Source: Atopobium sp.
GTDB taxonomy: Bacteria > Actinomycetota > Coriobacteriia > Coriobacteriales > Atopobiaceae
Direction: 5' to 3'
Assembly: GCA_015259105.1 (NCBI GenBank)
Contig: JABZGZ010000053.1
Coordinates: forward strand, 1 to 9,007
DNA: 9,007 bases
The notes under the pieces were generated by a model, which was not told the origin of the DNA, searched no databases, and saw only the letters and a program-made list of their open reading frames with translations. Position numbers and translations under genes: made by a program. How positions within the stretch are numbered: the first letter of the stretch is position 1; each line of letters opens with the position of its first letter. Below are positions 1 to 6,380 of the stretch, in pieces.

Positions 1-1739
1 ATCCTCAGCAATCTGAAGTAAATCCTGTTGCAGTATTGCTCGAGTGGTCAGACAGAAAAGGTATGTACGCGCTCTCTGTCATTCTTGCCATTATTGGCGT
101 TTTGGGAGGAATGGTTCCCTACGTTGCCGCAGGCAACATGGTGGTTGGTATCTTTAATGGAATTAAAGAATGGCCGTTTTATCTGCATTGGGGGCTTATA
201 GCGGGCTTTAGCTATTTAGTTAAAATAATTTTCCATCATCTTTCAACGGTCGTCTCTCATAAGGCAACATTTGCGACAATCGCAAATATGCGTACCCGAG
301 TAGCAAAGAAGCTGACAACTATCCCTATGGGATATGTGCTTGATACGCCCTCAGGCTCTCTCAAACGCTTGTTAGTCGAGAAGATCGATAGTATTGAAAC
401 CACACTTGCTCATGCAGTTCCTGAATTAACTTCAAACCTTACGGCTGCTTTTGCGGTTTTTGTGTACCTCATTGTTTTGGATTGGCGTCTTGCTCTCGCT
501 GCATTGCTGACCATAATTGTGGGACTTGCTTGTTTATCAGGCATGATGAAAGACTATGAGTATTGGTATCAAAATACTATCGTAACTGGTAAAGAGATGA
601 ATAATGCTTCAGTTGAGTATGTGTCAGGAATTGAGGTAATTAAGGCTTTTGGGCAGTCCGCTAGCTCTTACGAGAAGTTCTCAAAAGCTGTTTATGCCTC
701 TGCCCATGCTTTTATTGATTGGATGAAGCATTGCCAAATCTGGCAGGATGCCATGTTGTCAATTGCTCCTGCAACGTTAGTAACGGTATTGCCCCTTGGA
801 TGCTTGTTTGTGCTTCAGGGAACTCTTTCTCCTTCTACTTTTGTTATGTGTGCCGTGCTTTCTTTAGGTATTTTTCAGCCGCTCTTTGAAGCAATGAGCT
901 TTATGGATTCTCTTGCACAGGTGGGTTCTGTTGTTAAAGAAATTTCTGAGGTCTTAAATTACCCTGATCAGGTGAGAGCTGATGTTCCTTGCACGCTTGA
1001 AGGTACTGAAATTAAGCTGAGCGATGTTCGCTTCTCCTACGGAAGCAATGAGGTGATTCACGGGATTACTTTAGACATTGAGCCAGGACAAGTTACAGCA
1101 CTTGTTGGCCCAAGTGGATCAGGTAAATCTACTGTTGCTCGGCTTATCGCAGGTTTTTGGGATCCAAATAAAGGATCTGTTTCTATTGGTGGGCAAGATA
1201 TTCGCTCCTGCAGTCCATCTCAACTTGCAAACCTTGTAGCTTATGTTGACCAAGATAGTTACCTTTTTGATGAAACCATTATGGAAAATATCAGAATGGG
1301 CAAAAAAGATGCCACCGATGATGAGGTTATTGCCTGCGCAAAAGCCTCTGGCTGCCACAACTTTATCCAATCACTTCCTCACGGCTATCAAACGGTTGTA
1401 GGAGGCTCGGGAGGTCACCTTTCTGGTGGCGAGCGTCAGCGCGTAGCAATTGCTCGAGCTATGCTCAAAAATGCACCTATTATCATGCTCGATGAAGCAA
1501 CAGCCTACGCAGATCCAGAATCAGAAGCAGAGGTTGAATCTGCAGTTGCAAAGCTGGTGGCTGGTAAAACGTTAGTGGTTATCGCTCATCGTCTTTCTAC
1601 CGTACAAAATGCCGACAAAATTGTTGTTGTTAATGATGGATCCATTGAAGCTGAGGGTACTCACGAGCAGCTTATGGAGACATGTCTGCTTTATGCAACC
1701 ATGTATCGCGCTCATATCGGCGCACTTGATGAGGCTTAA
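1..1739 (+). CDS. ABC half-transporter, fused permease and ATPase, first of a pair (5' end cut by window edge)
   Basis: Membrane exporter-fold ABC protein with an N-terminal membrane domain and a C-terminal ATPase. The reading frame is open to the left edge (visible from base 3), and residues before the TTG at 36 continue plausibly, so the true start probably lies outside the window. Numbering from that TTG, hydrophobic segments lie near 10-33, 49-66, 135-170, 240-262 and 270-288. The ATPase shows Walker A GPSGSGKS at 358-365, a Q-loop in YVDQDSYLF, signature LSGGERQ at 462-468, Walker B MLDEAT with D486 and catalytic E487, and switch H518. All key residues are intact. The phrase IPMGYVLDTPSGSLKRL is reminiscent of the paired YbtP/YbtQ and IrtA/IrtB-like group, which includes siderophore importers with an exporter fold. 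That resemblance is from memory, and substrate and direction remain unknown. It probably works as a heterodimer with the next gene. Confidence 0.9.
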   Translation, partial: PQQSEVNPVAVLLEWSDRKGMYALSVILAIIGVLGGMVPYVAAGNMVVGIFNGIKEWPFYLHWGLIAGFSYLVKIIFHHLSTVVSHKATFATIANMRTRVAKKLTTIPMGYVLDTPSGSLKRLLVEKIDSIETTLAHAVPELTSNLTAAFAVFVYLIVLDWRLALAALLTIIVGLACLSGMMKDYEYWYQNTIVTGKEMNNASVEYVSGIEVIKAFGQSASSYEKFSKAVYASAHAFIDWMKHCQIWQDAMLSIAPATLVTVLPLGCLFVLQGTLSPSTFVMCAVLSLGIFQPLFEAMSFMDSLAQVGSVVKEISEVLNYPDQVRADVPCTLEGTEIKLSDVRFSYGSNEVIHGITLDIEPGQVTALVGPSGSGKSTVARLIAGFWDPNKGSVSIGGQDIRSCSPSQLANLVAYVDQDSYLFDETIMENIRMGKKDATDDEVIACAKASGCHNFIQSLPHGYQTVVGGSGGHLSGGERQRVAIARAMLKNAPIIMLDEATAYADPESEAEVESAVAKLVAGKTLVVIAHRLSTVQNADKIVVVNDGSIEAEGTHEQLMETCLLYATMYRAHIGALDEA

Positions 1740-1746
1740 GGAGGGG
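1738..1746 (+). promoter_or_regulatory. Shine-Dalgarno of the second ABC gene, overlapping the first gene's stop
   Basis: AAGGAGGGG begins inside the TAA stop codon of the first ABC gene (1737-1739) and ends 7 bases before the ATG at 1754. This fixes the start of the second gene and indicates translational coupling, as expected for two subunits made in equal amounts. Confidence 0.85.
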
Positions 1747-1753
1747 AGTAGCA

Positions 1754-3487
1754 ATGTTATCTGTCTTAAAAATGTACTTTCAGTTTGGAAGTTCTTATCG
1801 CCAGAAACTCTATAAGGGCCTTTTCTTTACCATTCTTGGCTGCCTCTTTGAAGGCGTACAAATAACGGCGCTTTGGATTGTTTTTACTGCTCTTACTACG
1901 GATACACTCTCAACTCAGACGATATTTTCTGCGCTGGGAGTTATGCTTCTGAGCATTATAGGAGCGTTCATTTGTGCTCATTTTAAGAGTGAGAATTTCT
2001 GTGATGCTAATTTTAGTATGGCTGGTACCAAGCGCGCGGAAATTGGAGATACACTGCGCCGCCTTCCTATGGGTTATTTTAACGAGAATAGCCTTGGAGG
2101 AGTAACAGCTGTTATGACCAATCAGCTAGATGTAATGCAAAATCTTGGCGGCCTGCTGTATATGATGGTTGTTGGAGGATTAGCTTTAACTGCAATTATT
2201 GTTGCGTTCTTGTTTGTGTTTTGTTGGCAACTAGGCCTTATAACTGCAGCTACGTTTGTTCTTTTCTGCATTACTATGGAGCTGCTCCAGGTCTACGTGC
2301 GCAATGTATCAGATAAGTATGTAGCTGCTAATACCACCTTAATCAGCGCTGTTCTTGAATATGTTCGCGGCATCAGTGTAGTAAGGGCGTTTTCTCTTAT
2401 TGATGATGCTGAAGGAAAATATGCCAAAGCAGTTGACGATTGTCGCGTTCAAGCGCTTAATCTTGAGCTTAAGGCGCTTCGTTTCTCAGTTTTGCAAATG
2501 GTTATCTCCAAAGCCACCAGCATTATCATGTGCCTGGTATCAGTTGGTCTATGGCTATCTGGAACACTTGATACAGCTGCTTGTTTAACCGTAGTAGTGA
2601 TGTCATTTATGTTGTTTAGTCGTCTAGAATCTGCTGGTCGTTTTTCAACTATTCTGCGCAATCTTGAAATTGCAATGGAGCAAGCAAACGCTATTCTCGC
2701 CACCCCCGCAATGGACGAGGGAGAAGGTTTGGAGAAAGCGGATTCTTACGACATTGAACTTTCTCATGTTTCCTTTGGCTACGATGACAGGCAAATTCTT
2801 GAAGATGTCAGCCTTTCCATTCCTGCAGGCACCTCTTGTGCCATCGTGGGGCCAAGTGGATCAGGTAAGACAACGCTTGTCCGTCTAATTGAGCGTTTTT
2901 GGGATGTAAATGCGGGTCAAGTGACCCTTGGTGGACGCGATGTGCGCGACTATAAGGTTGACGCCTTGCTCCAAAATTTTTCTACTGTATTTCAGGGCGT
3001 ATTCCTTTTTGATGACACCATTGAAAACAACATCAAGTTTGGCAATCCAAGCGCAACTCATGAGCAAGTAGTTGACGCAGCTAAGCGTGCCTGCTGTGAA
3101 GAGTTTATCCAGGCGTTACCTGACGGATATGAAACACGCTTAGGAGAAGGCGGCTCAATGCTTTCTGGTGGCGAGCGCCAGCGTCTTTCTATTGCGCGCG
3201 CTATCTTAAAAGATGCACCAATCGTGGTACTTGATGAGGCAACAGCTAATGTTGATCCAGAAAACGAGCTTGAACTTCAGCGTGCAATCGCAGAACTCAC
3301 CAAGTCTAAGACCGTTATTATGATTGCCCATCGCCTAAAGACGGTGCGTAATGCAAATCAGATACTTGTCTTGGATAAGGGTCGTATTGTGCAAAGAGGC
3401 ACTCACGAATCACTGATGGCAGAAGGCGGCATCTACGCTGATTTTGTTAACATGCGCGAGAAAACCGTCGGCTGGAAAATTGCCTAA
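1754..3487 (+). CDS. ABC half-transporter, fused permease and ATPase, second of a pair
   Basis: A 577-residue, complete partner of the preceding gene, which ends 14 bases upstream. The ATG at 1754 is chosen because of the strong AAGGAGG site. Hydrophobic stretches lie near residues 23-47, 56-77, 136-178, 250-272 and 275-292, consistent with a six-helix exporter-type membrane domain. The ATPase has Walker A GPSGSGKT at 366-373 (K372), a Q-loop in VFQGVFLF, signature LSGGERQ at 470-476, Walker B VVLDEAT (D494, E495) and switch H526. The glutamate after Walker B is present here and in the partner, so neither site looks degenerate, unlike many heterodimeric exporters. The membrane domain has the paired-transporter phrase LPMGYFNENSLGG. 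Substrate cannot be told from sequence: siderophore or other metallophore uptake, peptide export and drug export all remain possible. Confidence 0.92.
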   Translation: MLSVLKMYFQFGSSYRQKLYKGLFFTILGCLFEGVQITALWIVFTALTTDTLSTQTIFSALGVMLLSIIGAFICAHFKSENFCDANFSMAGTKRAEIGDTLRRLPMGYFNENSLGGVTAVMTNQLDVMQNLGGLLYMMVVGGLALTAIIVAFLFVFCWQLGLITAATFVLFCITMELLQVYVRNVSDKYVAANTTLISAVLEYVRGISVVRAFSLIDDAEGKYAKAVDDCRVQALNLELKALRFSVLQMVISKATSIIMCLVSVGLWLSGTLDTAACLTVVVMSFMLFSRLESAGRFSTILRNLEIAMEQANAILATPAMDEGEGLEKADSYDIELSHVSFGYDDRQILEDVSLSIPAGTSCAIVGPSGSGKTTLVRLIERFWDVNAGQVTLGGRDVRDYKVDALLQNFSTVFQGVFLFDDTIENNIKFGNPSATHEQVVDAAKRACCEEFIQALPDGYETRLGEGGSMLSGGERQRLSIARAILKDAPIVVLDEATANVDPENELELQRAIAELTKSKTVIMIAHRLKTVRNANQILVLDKGRIVQRGTHESLMAEGGIYADFVNMREKTVGWKIA

Positions 3488-3518
3488 CTGCTGGTAAGCA
3501 CTGAGAAATATCACACGT

Positions 3519-3555
3519 AAAAAATATGCACCCAAGCTTGTGCTTGGGTGCATAT
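3519..3555 (-). terminator. Intrinsic terminator of the ldhA-pyk transcript
   Basis: A perfect 14-bp inverted repeat (3524-3537 and 3542-3555, arm ATATGCACCCAAGC) encloses a 4-base loop. On the minus strand the stem runs directly into a T tract (complement of the A run at 3519-3524). On the plus strand no T tract follows, so the element is a strong terminator for the leftward genes and at best a weak one for the ABC operon. It begins 23 bases beyond the pyruvate kinase stop. Confidence 0.88.
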
Positions 3556-3577
3556 AACGTTAAAGCTGAAATGCGGT

Positions 3578-5020
3578 TTACTGAACCTGGCAAATCATAG
3601 CAACATTAGTTGAAGTGGTGTAGTCACCAAGACGTGGGCTGGTATGAGGATCACCAGCAGTCAGAACAACAATATCGCCAGTCTCTACAACGCCAACCTC
3701 TTTTGCAACGTTCAAAGCGTTGTACATGGTGTTAGAAAGAGTGCCCTGCTCAGAGGTCTTGAATGCATAGACACCCCAATAGAAGCAGGTGCGACGAACC
3801 GCCTCATCGGATGGAGACATTGCATACAGAGGGCGCTTTGGACGGAAGTTAGAAACAAGGCGAGCGGTACGACCAGAGTGTGTTGGGCAGATGATGCACT
3901 TAGCGTCAACACGGATTGCCATATCAACTGCAGCAAAGCCTGTAGCACCGTTGACGTTCTTAAGACCCTCACGCTGGTGATAGACATCCTTGACTGGCAG
4001 GTACTTCTCGGTTTCCTTGCAGATGGAAGCCATGGTCTTTACTGCCTCAACAGGGTACTTACCAGCTGCAGACTCACCAGAAAGCATGACGCAGTCAGTA
4101 CCGTCGTAGATTGCGTTAGCAACGTCCGTAACCTCTGCACGGGTTGGGCGAGGGTTGCGAATCATAGAGTCAAGCATCTGAGTTGCGGTGATGACAGGCT
4201 TGTAAGCATCGTTGCATTTCTTGATGATAGTCTTCTGGATGTGAGGAACCTCAGCTGCAGGAACCTCAACGCCAAGGTCACCACGGGCAACCATGATGCC
4301 GTTAGAAGCTGCAAGAATCTCGTCGAAGTTCTTTACGCCAAGAGCAGACTCAATCTTAGGGAAGATCTGTACGTTAGGAGTACCCATCTCACGGCAGATG
4401 TTACGAATCTCCTCAACAGCAGCGCCATCACGGATGAAGGAAGCAGCAATTGCGTCAATACCAAGCTCGCAACCAAACATGATGTCTGCGCGGTCCTGCT
4501 CAGTGACGGAAGGAAGGCCAATGTTGACGTTAGGAACGTTTACGCCCTTCTTCTCGCCAAGCTCACCACCGTTGATGATCTTGCAGTGCATGTCAGTGCC
4601 CTCAACATGATCAACCTCAAGACCAATGAGACCGTCATCAATAAGGATGATGGAGCCCTTCTTGACCTCTTTTGGAAGGTTCTTGTAGTCAAGTGAGAAG
4701 CGCTGAGCGTTACCGATGACGTCATCATCAGTGGTGACAATAACGGAATCACCAGTAGTAAGGGTGACCTTCTTGCCATCCTCGAGAAGACCGGTGCGAA
4801 CCTCAGGACCCTTGGTATCAAGCATGATAGCAATAGGAATACCAAGCTCATCAGAGATAGAACGAACGCGACCAATCATAGTGCGGTGATACTCATGGCT
4901 ACCGTGCGAGAAGTTAAAACGTGCAACGTTCATACCAGCAAGAATGAGCTCACGAAGAACCTCATCACTTTCTGTAGCAGGACCCATAGTACAAACAATC
5001 TTGGTCTTTTTGCGAGCCAT
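3578..5020 (-). CDS. pyk: Pyruvate kinase
   Basis: Cytoplasmic glycolytic enzyme converting phosphoenolpyruvate and ADP to pyruvate and ATP (EC 2.7.1.40). I chose the ATG at 5020 (protein MARKKTKIVCTMGPATES, 480 residues). It has AAGGAG just upstream and matches the usual family N-terminus. In-frame ATG at 5035 and GTG at 5050 lack a ribosome site. Visible motifs: ARFNFSHG near 33-40 (R34, N36, S38 type substrate and potassium ligands), MLDTKGPEVRTG near 66-77 leading into the B domain, then PKIES with catalytic K222 and metal ligand E224. VARGDLGVE supplies metal ligand D248, and GTDCVMLSGESAAGKYPVEA follows. The C-terminal domain includes THSGRTARLVSNFRPKRP, a typical effector-domain phrase. 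The protein stops at the usual short-form length, with no extra phosphohistidine-type domain. The position after KIESA is Leu where most enzymes have Glu, Gln or His. It lies 79 bases downstream of the D-lactate dehydrogenase gene and is followed by a terminator. Confidence 0.97.
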   Translation of the reverse strand: MARKKTKIVCTMGPATESDEVLRELILAGMNVARFNFSHGSHEYHRTMIGRVRSISDELGIPIAIMLDTKGPEVRTGLLEDGKKVTLTTGDSVIVTTDDDVIGNAQRFSLDYKNLPKEVKKGSIILIDDGLIGLEVDHVEGTDMHCKIINGGELGEKKGVNVPNVNIGLPSVTEQDRADIMFGCELGIDAIAASFIRDGAAVEEIRNICREMGTPNVQIFPKIESALGVKNFDEILAASNGIMVARGDLGVEVPAAEVPHIQKTIIKKCNDAYKPVITATQMLDSMIRNPRPTRAEVTDVANAIYDGTDCVMLSGESAAGKYPVEAVKTMASICKETEKYLPVKDVYHQREGLKNVNGATGFAAVDMAIRVDAKCIICPTHSGRTARLVSNFRPKRPLYAMSPSDEAVRRTCFYWGVYAFKTSEQGTLSNTMYNALNVAKEVGVVETGDIVVLTAGDPHTSPRLGDYTTSTNVAMICQVQ

Positions 5021-5099
5021 ATCTCTCCTTTTCATAGGAATTGAAATCACATTCAGATATCAATAGTAACCGTTTTTGAACCGATTGTTTCTCTGGCGC

Positions 5100-6104
5100 T
5101 TAGCAAACCACACTTTTATCAACGTAGTCAGTGCCCTCAGCAAAAGCAGTTGCGTTATCAAGCGTAACCTGAGCAATTTGTGAGAGAGCCTCATGAGTAA
5201 AGAATGCCTGGTGGCTTGTCATGACTACGTTAGGGAAGGAGCAAAGGGTAGAAGTAACTGAGTCAAAGACCTCAGCACCACGGTCCTTATAAACGTTTGG
5301 ATTTTCTTCTTCATAAACGTCAAGGCCACAAGCACCAATCTTGCCAGAAAGAATGCCGCGAATAAGAGCCTTGGTGTCAATAAGTCCGCCGCGACCAGTA
5401 TTAACGAGGATGACACCATCTTTCATCTTTCCGATGGTCTTATCGTTAATCATGTGATAGCTCTCATCATTCAAGAAAGCGTGGAGTGAAATGAAGTCCG
5501 AACGCTCCCAGAGCTCATCGTAGCTGACATATTCATCAACAACGTGTTCGTCATTAACAAGGCTCATATTTGGATAGAGGTCTGCGCCAAGGACGTGCAT
5601 GCCAAAGCCTTTGCAGATACGGCAAAGTGCTGCGCCAATACGACCAGTTCCAACAATTCCAGCAGTTTTACCGTGAAGTGTATCGCCAACAAGGCCAACA
5701 AGCGAGAAGTTATTCTCGCGAATTCTGATGTAGCCACGGTGAATACGACGGTTAGCGGCAAGCGCAAGACCCATTGCATGCTCTGCGATTGCCTCAGGGG
5801 AGTAAGCAGGTACGCGTGTAACTGTAATGCCAAGGTCTTTAGCAGCGTTTACATCAACAGCATCAAAGCCAGCGCAGCGCATAAGCAGAAGCTTAACGTC
5901 AAAGCCGGCAAGAATCTCAAGGGTCAGAATTGAGGCGTCTGCGTTAACAAAAGCGCAGACAGCGTCATAACCCTTGGCAAAGCCTGCGGTCATAGGCGTA
6001 AGGTTTGACTCGATGTAGTCGATTGAGATGTCTGGATACTTTGGAAGCTCAAGGTTGAAAGAATCCTTGTCGTAACTTTGAGCACCATAAAACAGGATTT
6101 TCAT
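5100..6104 (-). CDS. ldhA: NAD-dependent D-lactate dehydrogenase (D-2-hydroxyacid dehydrogenase family)
   Basis: A 334-residue cytoplasmic enzyme, most likely reducing pyruvate to D-lactate and regenerating NAD+ (EC 1.1.1.28). The ATG at 6104 has AAGGAGG (6110-6116) five bases upstream. Domains: a split catalytic domain (about 1-100 and 300-334) around a Rossmann domain. The nucleotide loop GTGRIG is at 152-157, with D175 at the end of the second strand, indicating NAD rather than NADP. The catalytic triad of the family is present: R238 in NTGRGG, E267 in LDVYEEE, and H298 in SHQAFFTHEAL. The phrases VPAYSPEAIAEHAMGLALA and SHQAFFT resemble E. coli LdhA-type enzymes more than phosphoglycerate dehydrogenases. 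Being upstream of pyruvate kinase on the same strand, it uses that enzyme's product. A related 2-hydroxyacid such as 2-hydroxyisocaproate cannot be excluded as substrate. Confidence 0.9.
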   Translation of the reverse strand: MKILFYGAQSYDKDSFNLELPKYPDISIDYIESNLTPMTAGFAKGYDAVCAFVNADASILTLEILAGFDVKLLLMRCAGFDAVDVNAAKDLGITVTRVPAYSPEAIAEHAMGLALAANRRIHRGYIRIRENNFSLVGLVGDTLHGKTAGIVGTGRIGAALCRICKGFGMHVLGADLYPNMSLVNDEHVVDEYVSYDELWERSDFISLHAFLNDESYHMINDKTIGKMKDGVILVNTGRGGLIDTKALIRGILSGKIGACGLDVYEEENPNVYKDRGAEVFDSVTSTLCSFPNVVMTSHQAFFTHEALSQIAQVTLDNATAFAEGTDYVDKSVVC

Positions 6105-6116
6105 AGCTGCCTCCTT

Positions 6117-6135
6117 GCCAAAACTAACGTTTGGC
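6117..6135 (-). promoter_or_regulatory. Hairpin abutting the ldhA ribosome site
   Basis: The inverted repeat GCCAAA / TTTGGC (arms 6130-6135 and 6117-6122) has a 7-base spacer. In the ldhA mRNA it forms a short hairpin ending one base before the AAGGAGG Shine-Dalgarno (6110-6116). It could tune translation or stabilise the 5' end, or it could be a protein-binding palindrome in DNA. Its function is inferred only. Confidence 0.4.
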
Positions 6136-6141
6136 TTATGT

Positions 6142-6196
6142 TGTTATGTTCTGCGTTTATTGTACCCCTTGGATAACAATTATTTGCCACATAACA
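6142..6196 (-). promoter_or_regulatory. Putative ldhA promoter with TGTTAT-type repeats
   Basis: On the minus strand TACAAT (complement of 6159-6164) is a good -10 box, placing a start near 6152 and a leader of about 48 bases. No convincing -35 is seen at normal spacing. The -10 is flanked by an 8-bp inverted repeat, TGTTATGT at 6142-6149 and ACATAACA at 6189-6196. A third ATAACA lies at 6173-6178, 18 bases from the one at 6191. Such sites could bind a repressor or activator. The TTGT...ACAA flavour loosely recalls redox-sensor Rex operators, but there is no compact match to a known consensus. Confidence 0.4.
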
Positions 6197-6222
6197 GGAG
6201 TTTTAAGAAATATTTATGAGGT

Positions 6223-6249
6223 TTGAAAAAAAGAAGAATACGGTAAAAT
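6223..6249 (+). promoter_or_regulatory. Putative promoter of the calcium ATPase gene
   Basis: TTGAAA (6223-6228) resembles a -35 and TAAAAT (6244-6249) a -10 box, five of six matches each. The spacing is 15 bases, shorter than the usual 16-18. Transcription would start near 6256, giving a leader of about 125 bases that holds the repeats and folded elements listed below. An alternative -10, TATGAT, at 6270-6275 sits inside the palindrome but has no good -35. Confidence 0.45.
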
Positions 6250-6258
6250 GATAGAGCA

Positions 6259-6293
6259 TTGTAAGGTCCTATGATAGGACGTTGTAAGGTCCT
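6259..6293 (+). repeat. Direct repeat and palindrome upstream of the ATPase leader
   Basis: TTGTAAGGTCCT occurs exactly twice (6259-6270 and 6282-6293), 23 bases apart. Between them GTCCTAT-G-ATAGGAC (6266-6280) is a perfect palindrome with 7-bp arms. In RNA this gives hairpin GTCCT/AGGAC, and because GTCCT recurs at 6289-6293, AGGAC (6276-6280) can pair with either copy. The second copy overlaps the closing helix of the downstream structure. The element may be a protein operator just downstream of the promoter or part of an RNA switch. Confidence 0.75.
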
Positions 6294-6376
6294 GACACGG
6301 CAACCTTGGTGAGCCCTTGCCCCTCTCCTGGGGAATTATGATCGGGCATCAATCTGTCAGGTAGAAACCCAGGAGG
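6291..6376 (+). promoter_or_regulatory. Structured mRNA leader of the calcium ATPase, riboswitch-like, with Shine-Dalgarno-masking pairing
   Basis: The closing helix P1 is CCTGACA (6291-6297) with TGTCAGG (6355-6361), 7 perfect pairs. Inside, TGAGCCC (6310-6316) pairs with GGGC-A-TCA (6344-6351, one bulged A), and CCCC (6320-6323) pairs with GGGG (6330-6333) around the loop TCTCCT. Separately, CTCCTGGG (6325-6332) is exactly complementary to CCCAGGAG (6368-6375), which includes the ATPase ribosome site AGGAGG (6371-6376). This masking pairing cannot coexist with the CCCC/GGGG hairpin. The design suggests ligand- or ion-controlled translation. There is no U-tract terminator before the gene. 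I see no yybP-ykoY, M-box, fluoride or other familiar riboswitch core. The pairings were found by eye and no folding energy was calculated. Confidence 0.6.
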
Positions 6377-6380
6377 AACT

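Noticed and set aside
1107..2872. Near-identical nucleotide stretches in the two ABC genes (Walker A and signature regions) as a recent duplication
   Set aside because: Identity is limited to universally conserved ATPase motifs, and the membrane domains differ clearly, so this is ordinary paralogy.
3644..4696. A 350-codon plus-strand open frame opposite pyruvate kinase
   Set aside because: It is antisense to a strongly conserved enzyme, has no ribosome site I could see, and shows no domain features.
5021..5050. Longer pyruvate kinase starting at GTG 5050 (490 residues)
   Set aside because: The added residues lack family similarity, and the only good Shine-Dalgarno lies between that start and the ATG at 5020.
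5021..5099. A separate pyk promoter using minus-strand TTGATA and TCCTAT, and a CGGTT direct repeat
   Set aside because: TTGATA resembles a -35, but the -10 candidate matches only three of six bases at 18-base spacing. The CGGTT copies are too short to be meaningful alone.
6171..6181. GGATAACAATT, identical to part of the E. coli lac operator
   Set aside because: It is only a half-site-length match with no symmetric partner, no lac genes nearby, and lies in AT-rich sequence. It is more simply one of the local ATAACA repeats.
6241..6380. Assignment of the ATPase leader to the yybP-ykoY manganese riboswitch or the M-box
   Set aside because: yybP-ykoY often precedes P-type ATPases, but I find no GGGGAGUAG-type first loop with its partner. 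The M-box is much longer, and only a brief GGTGAG similarity was seen.
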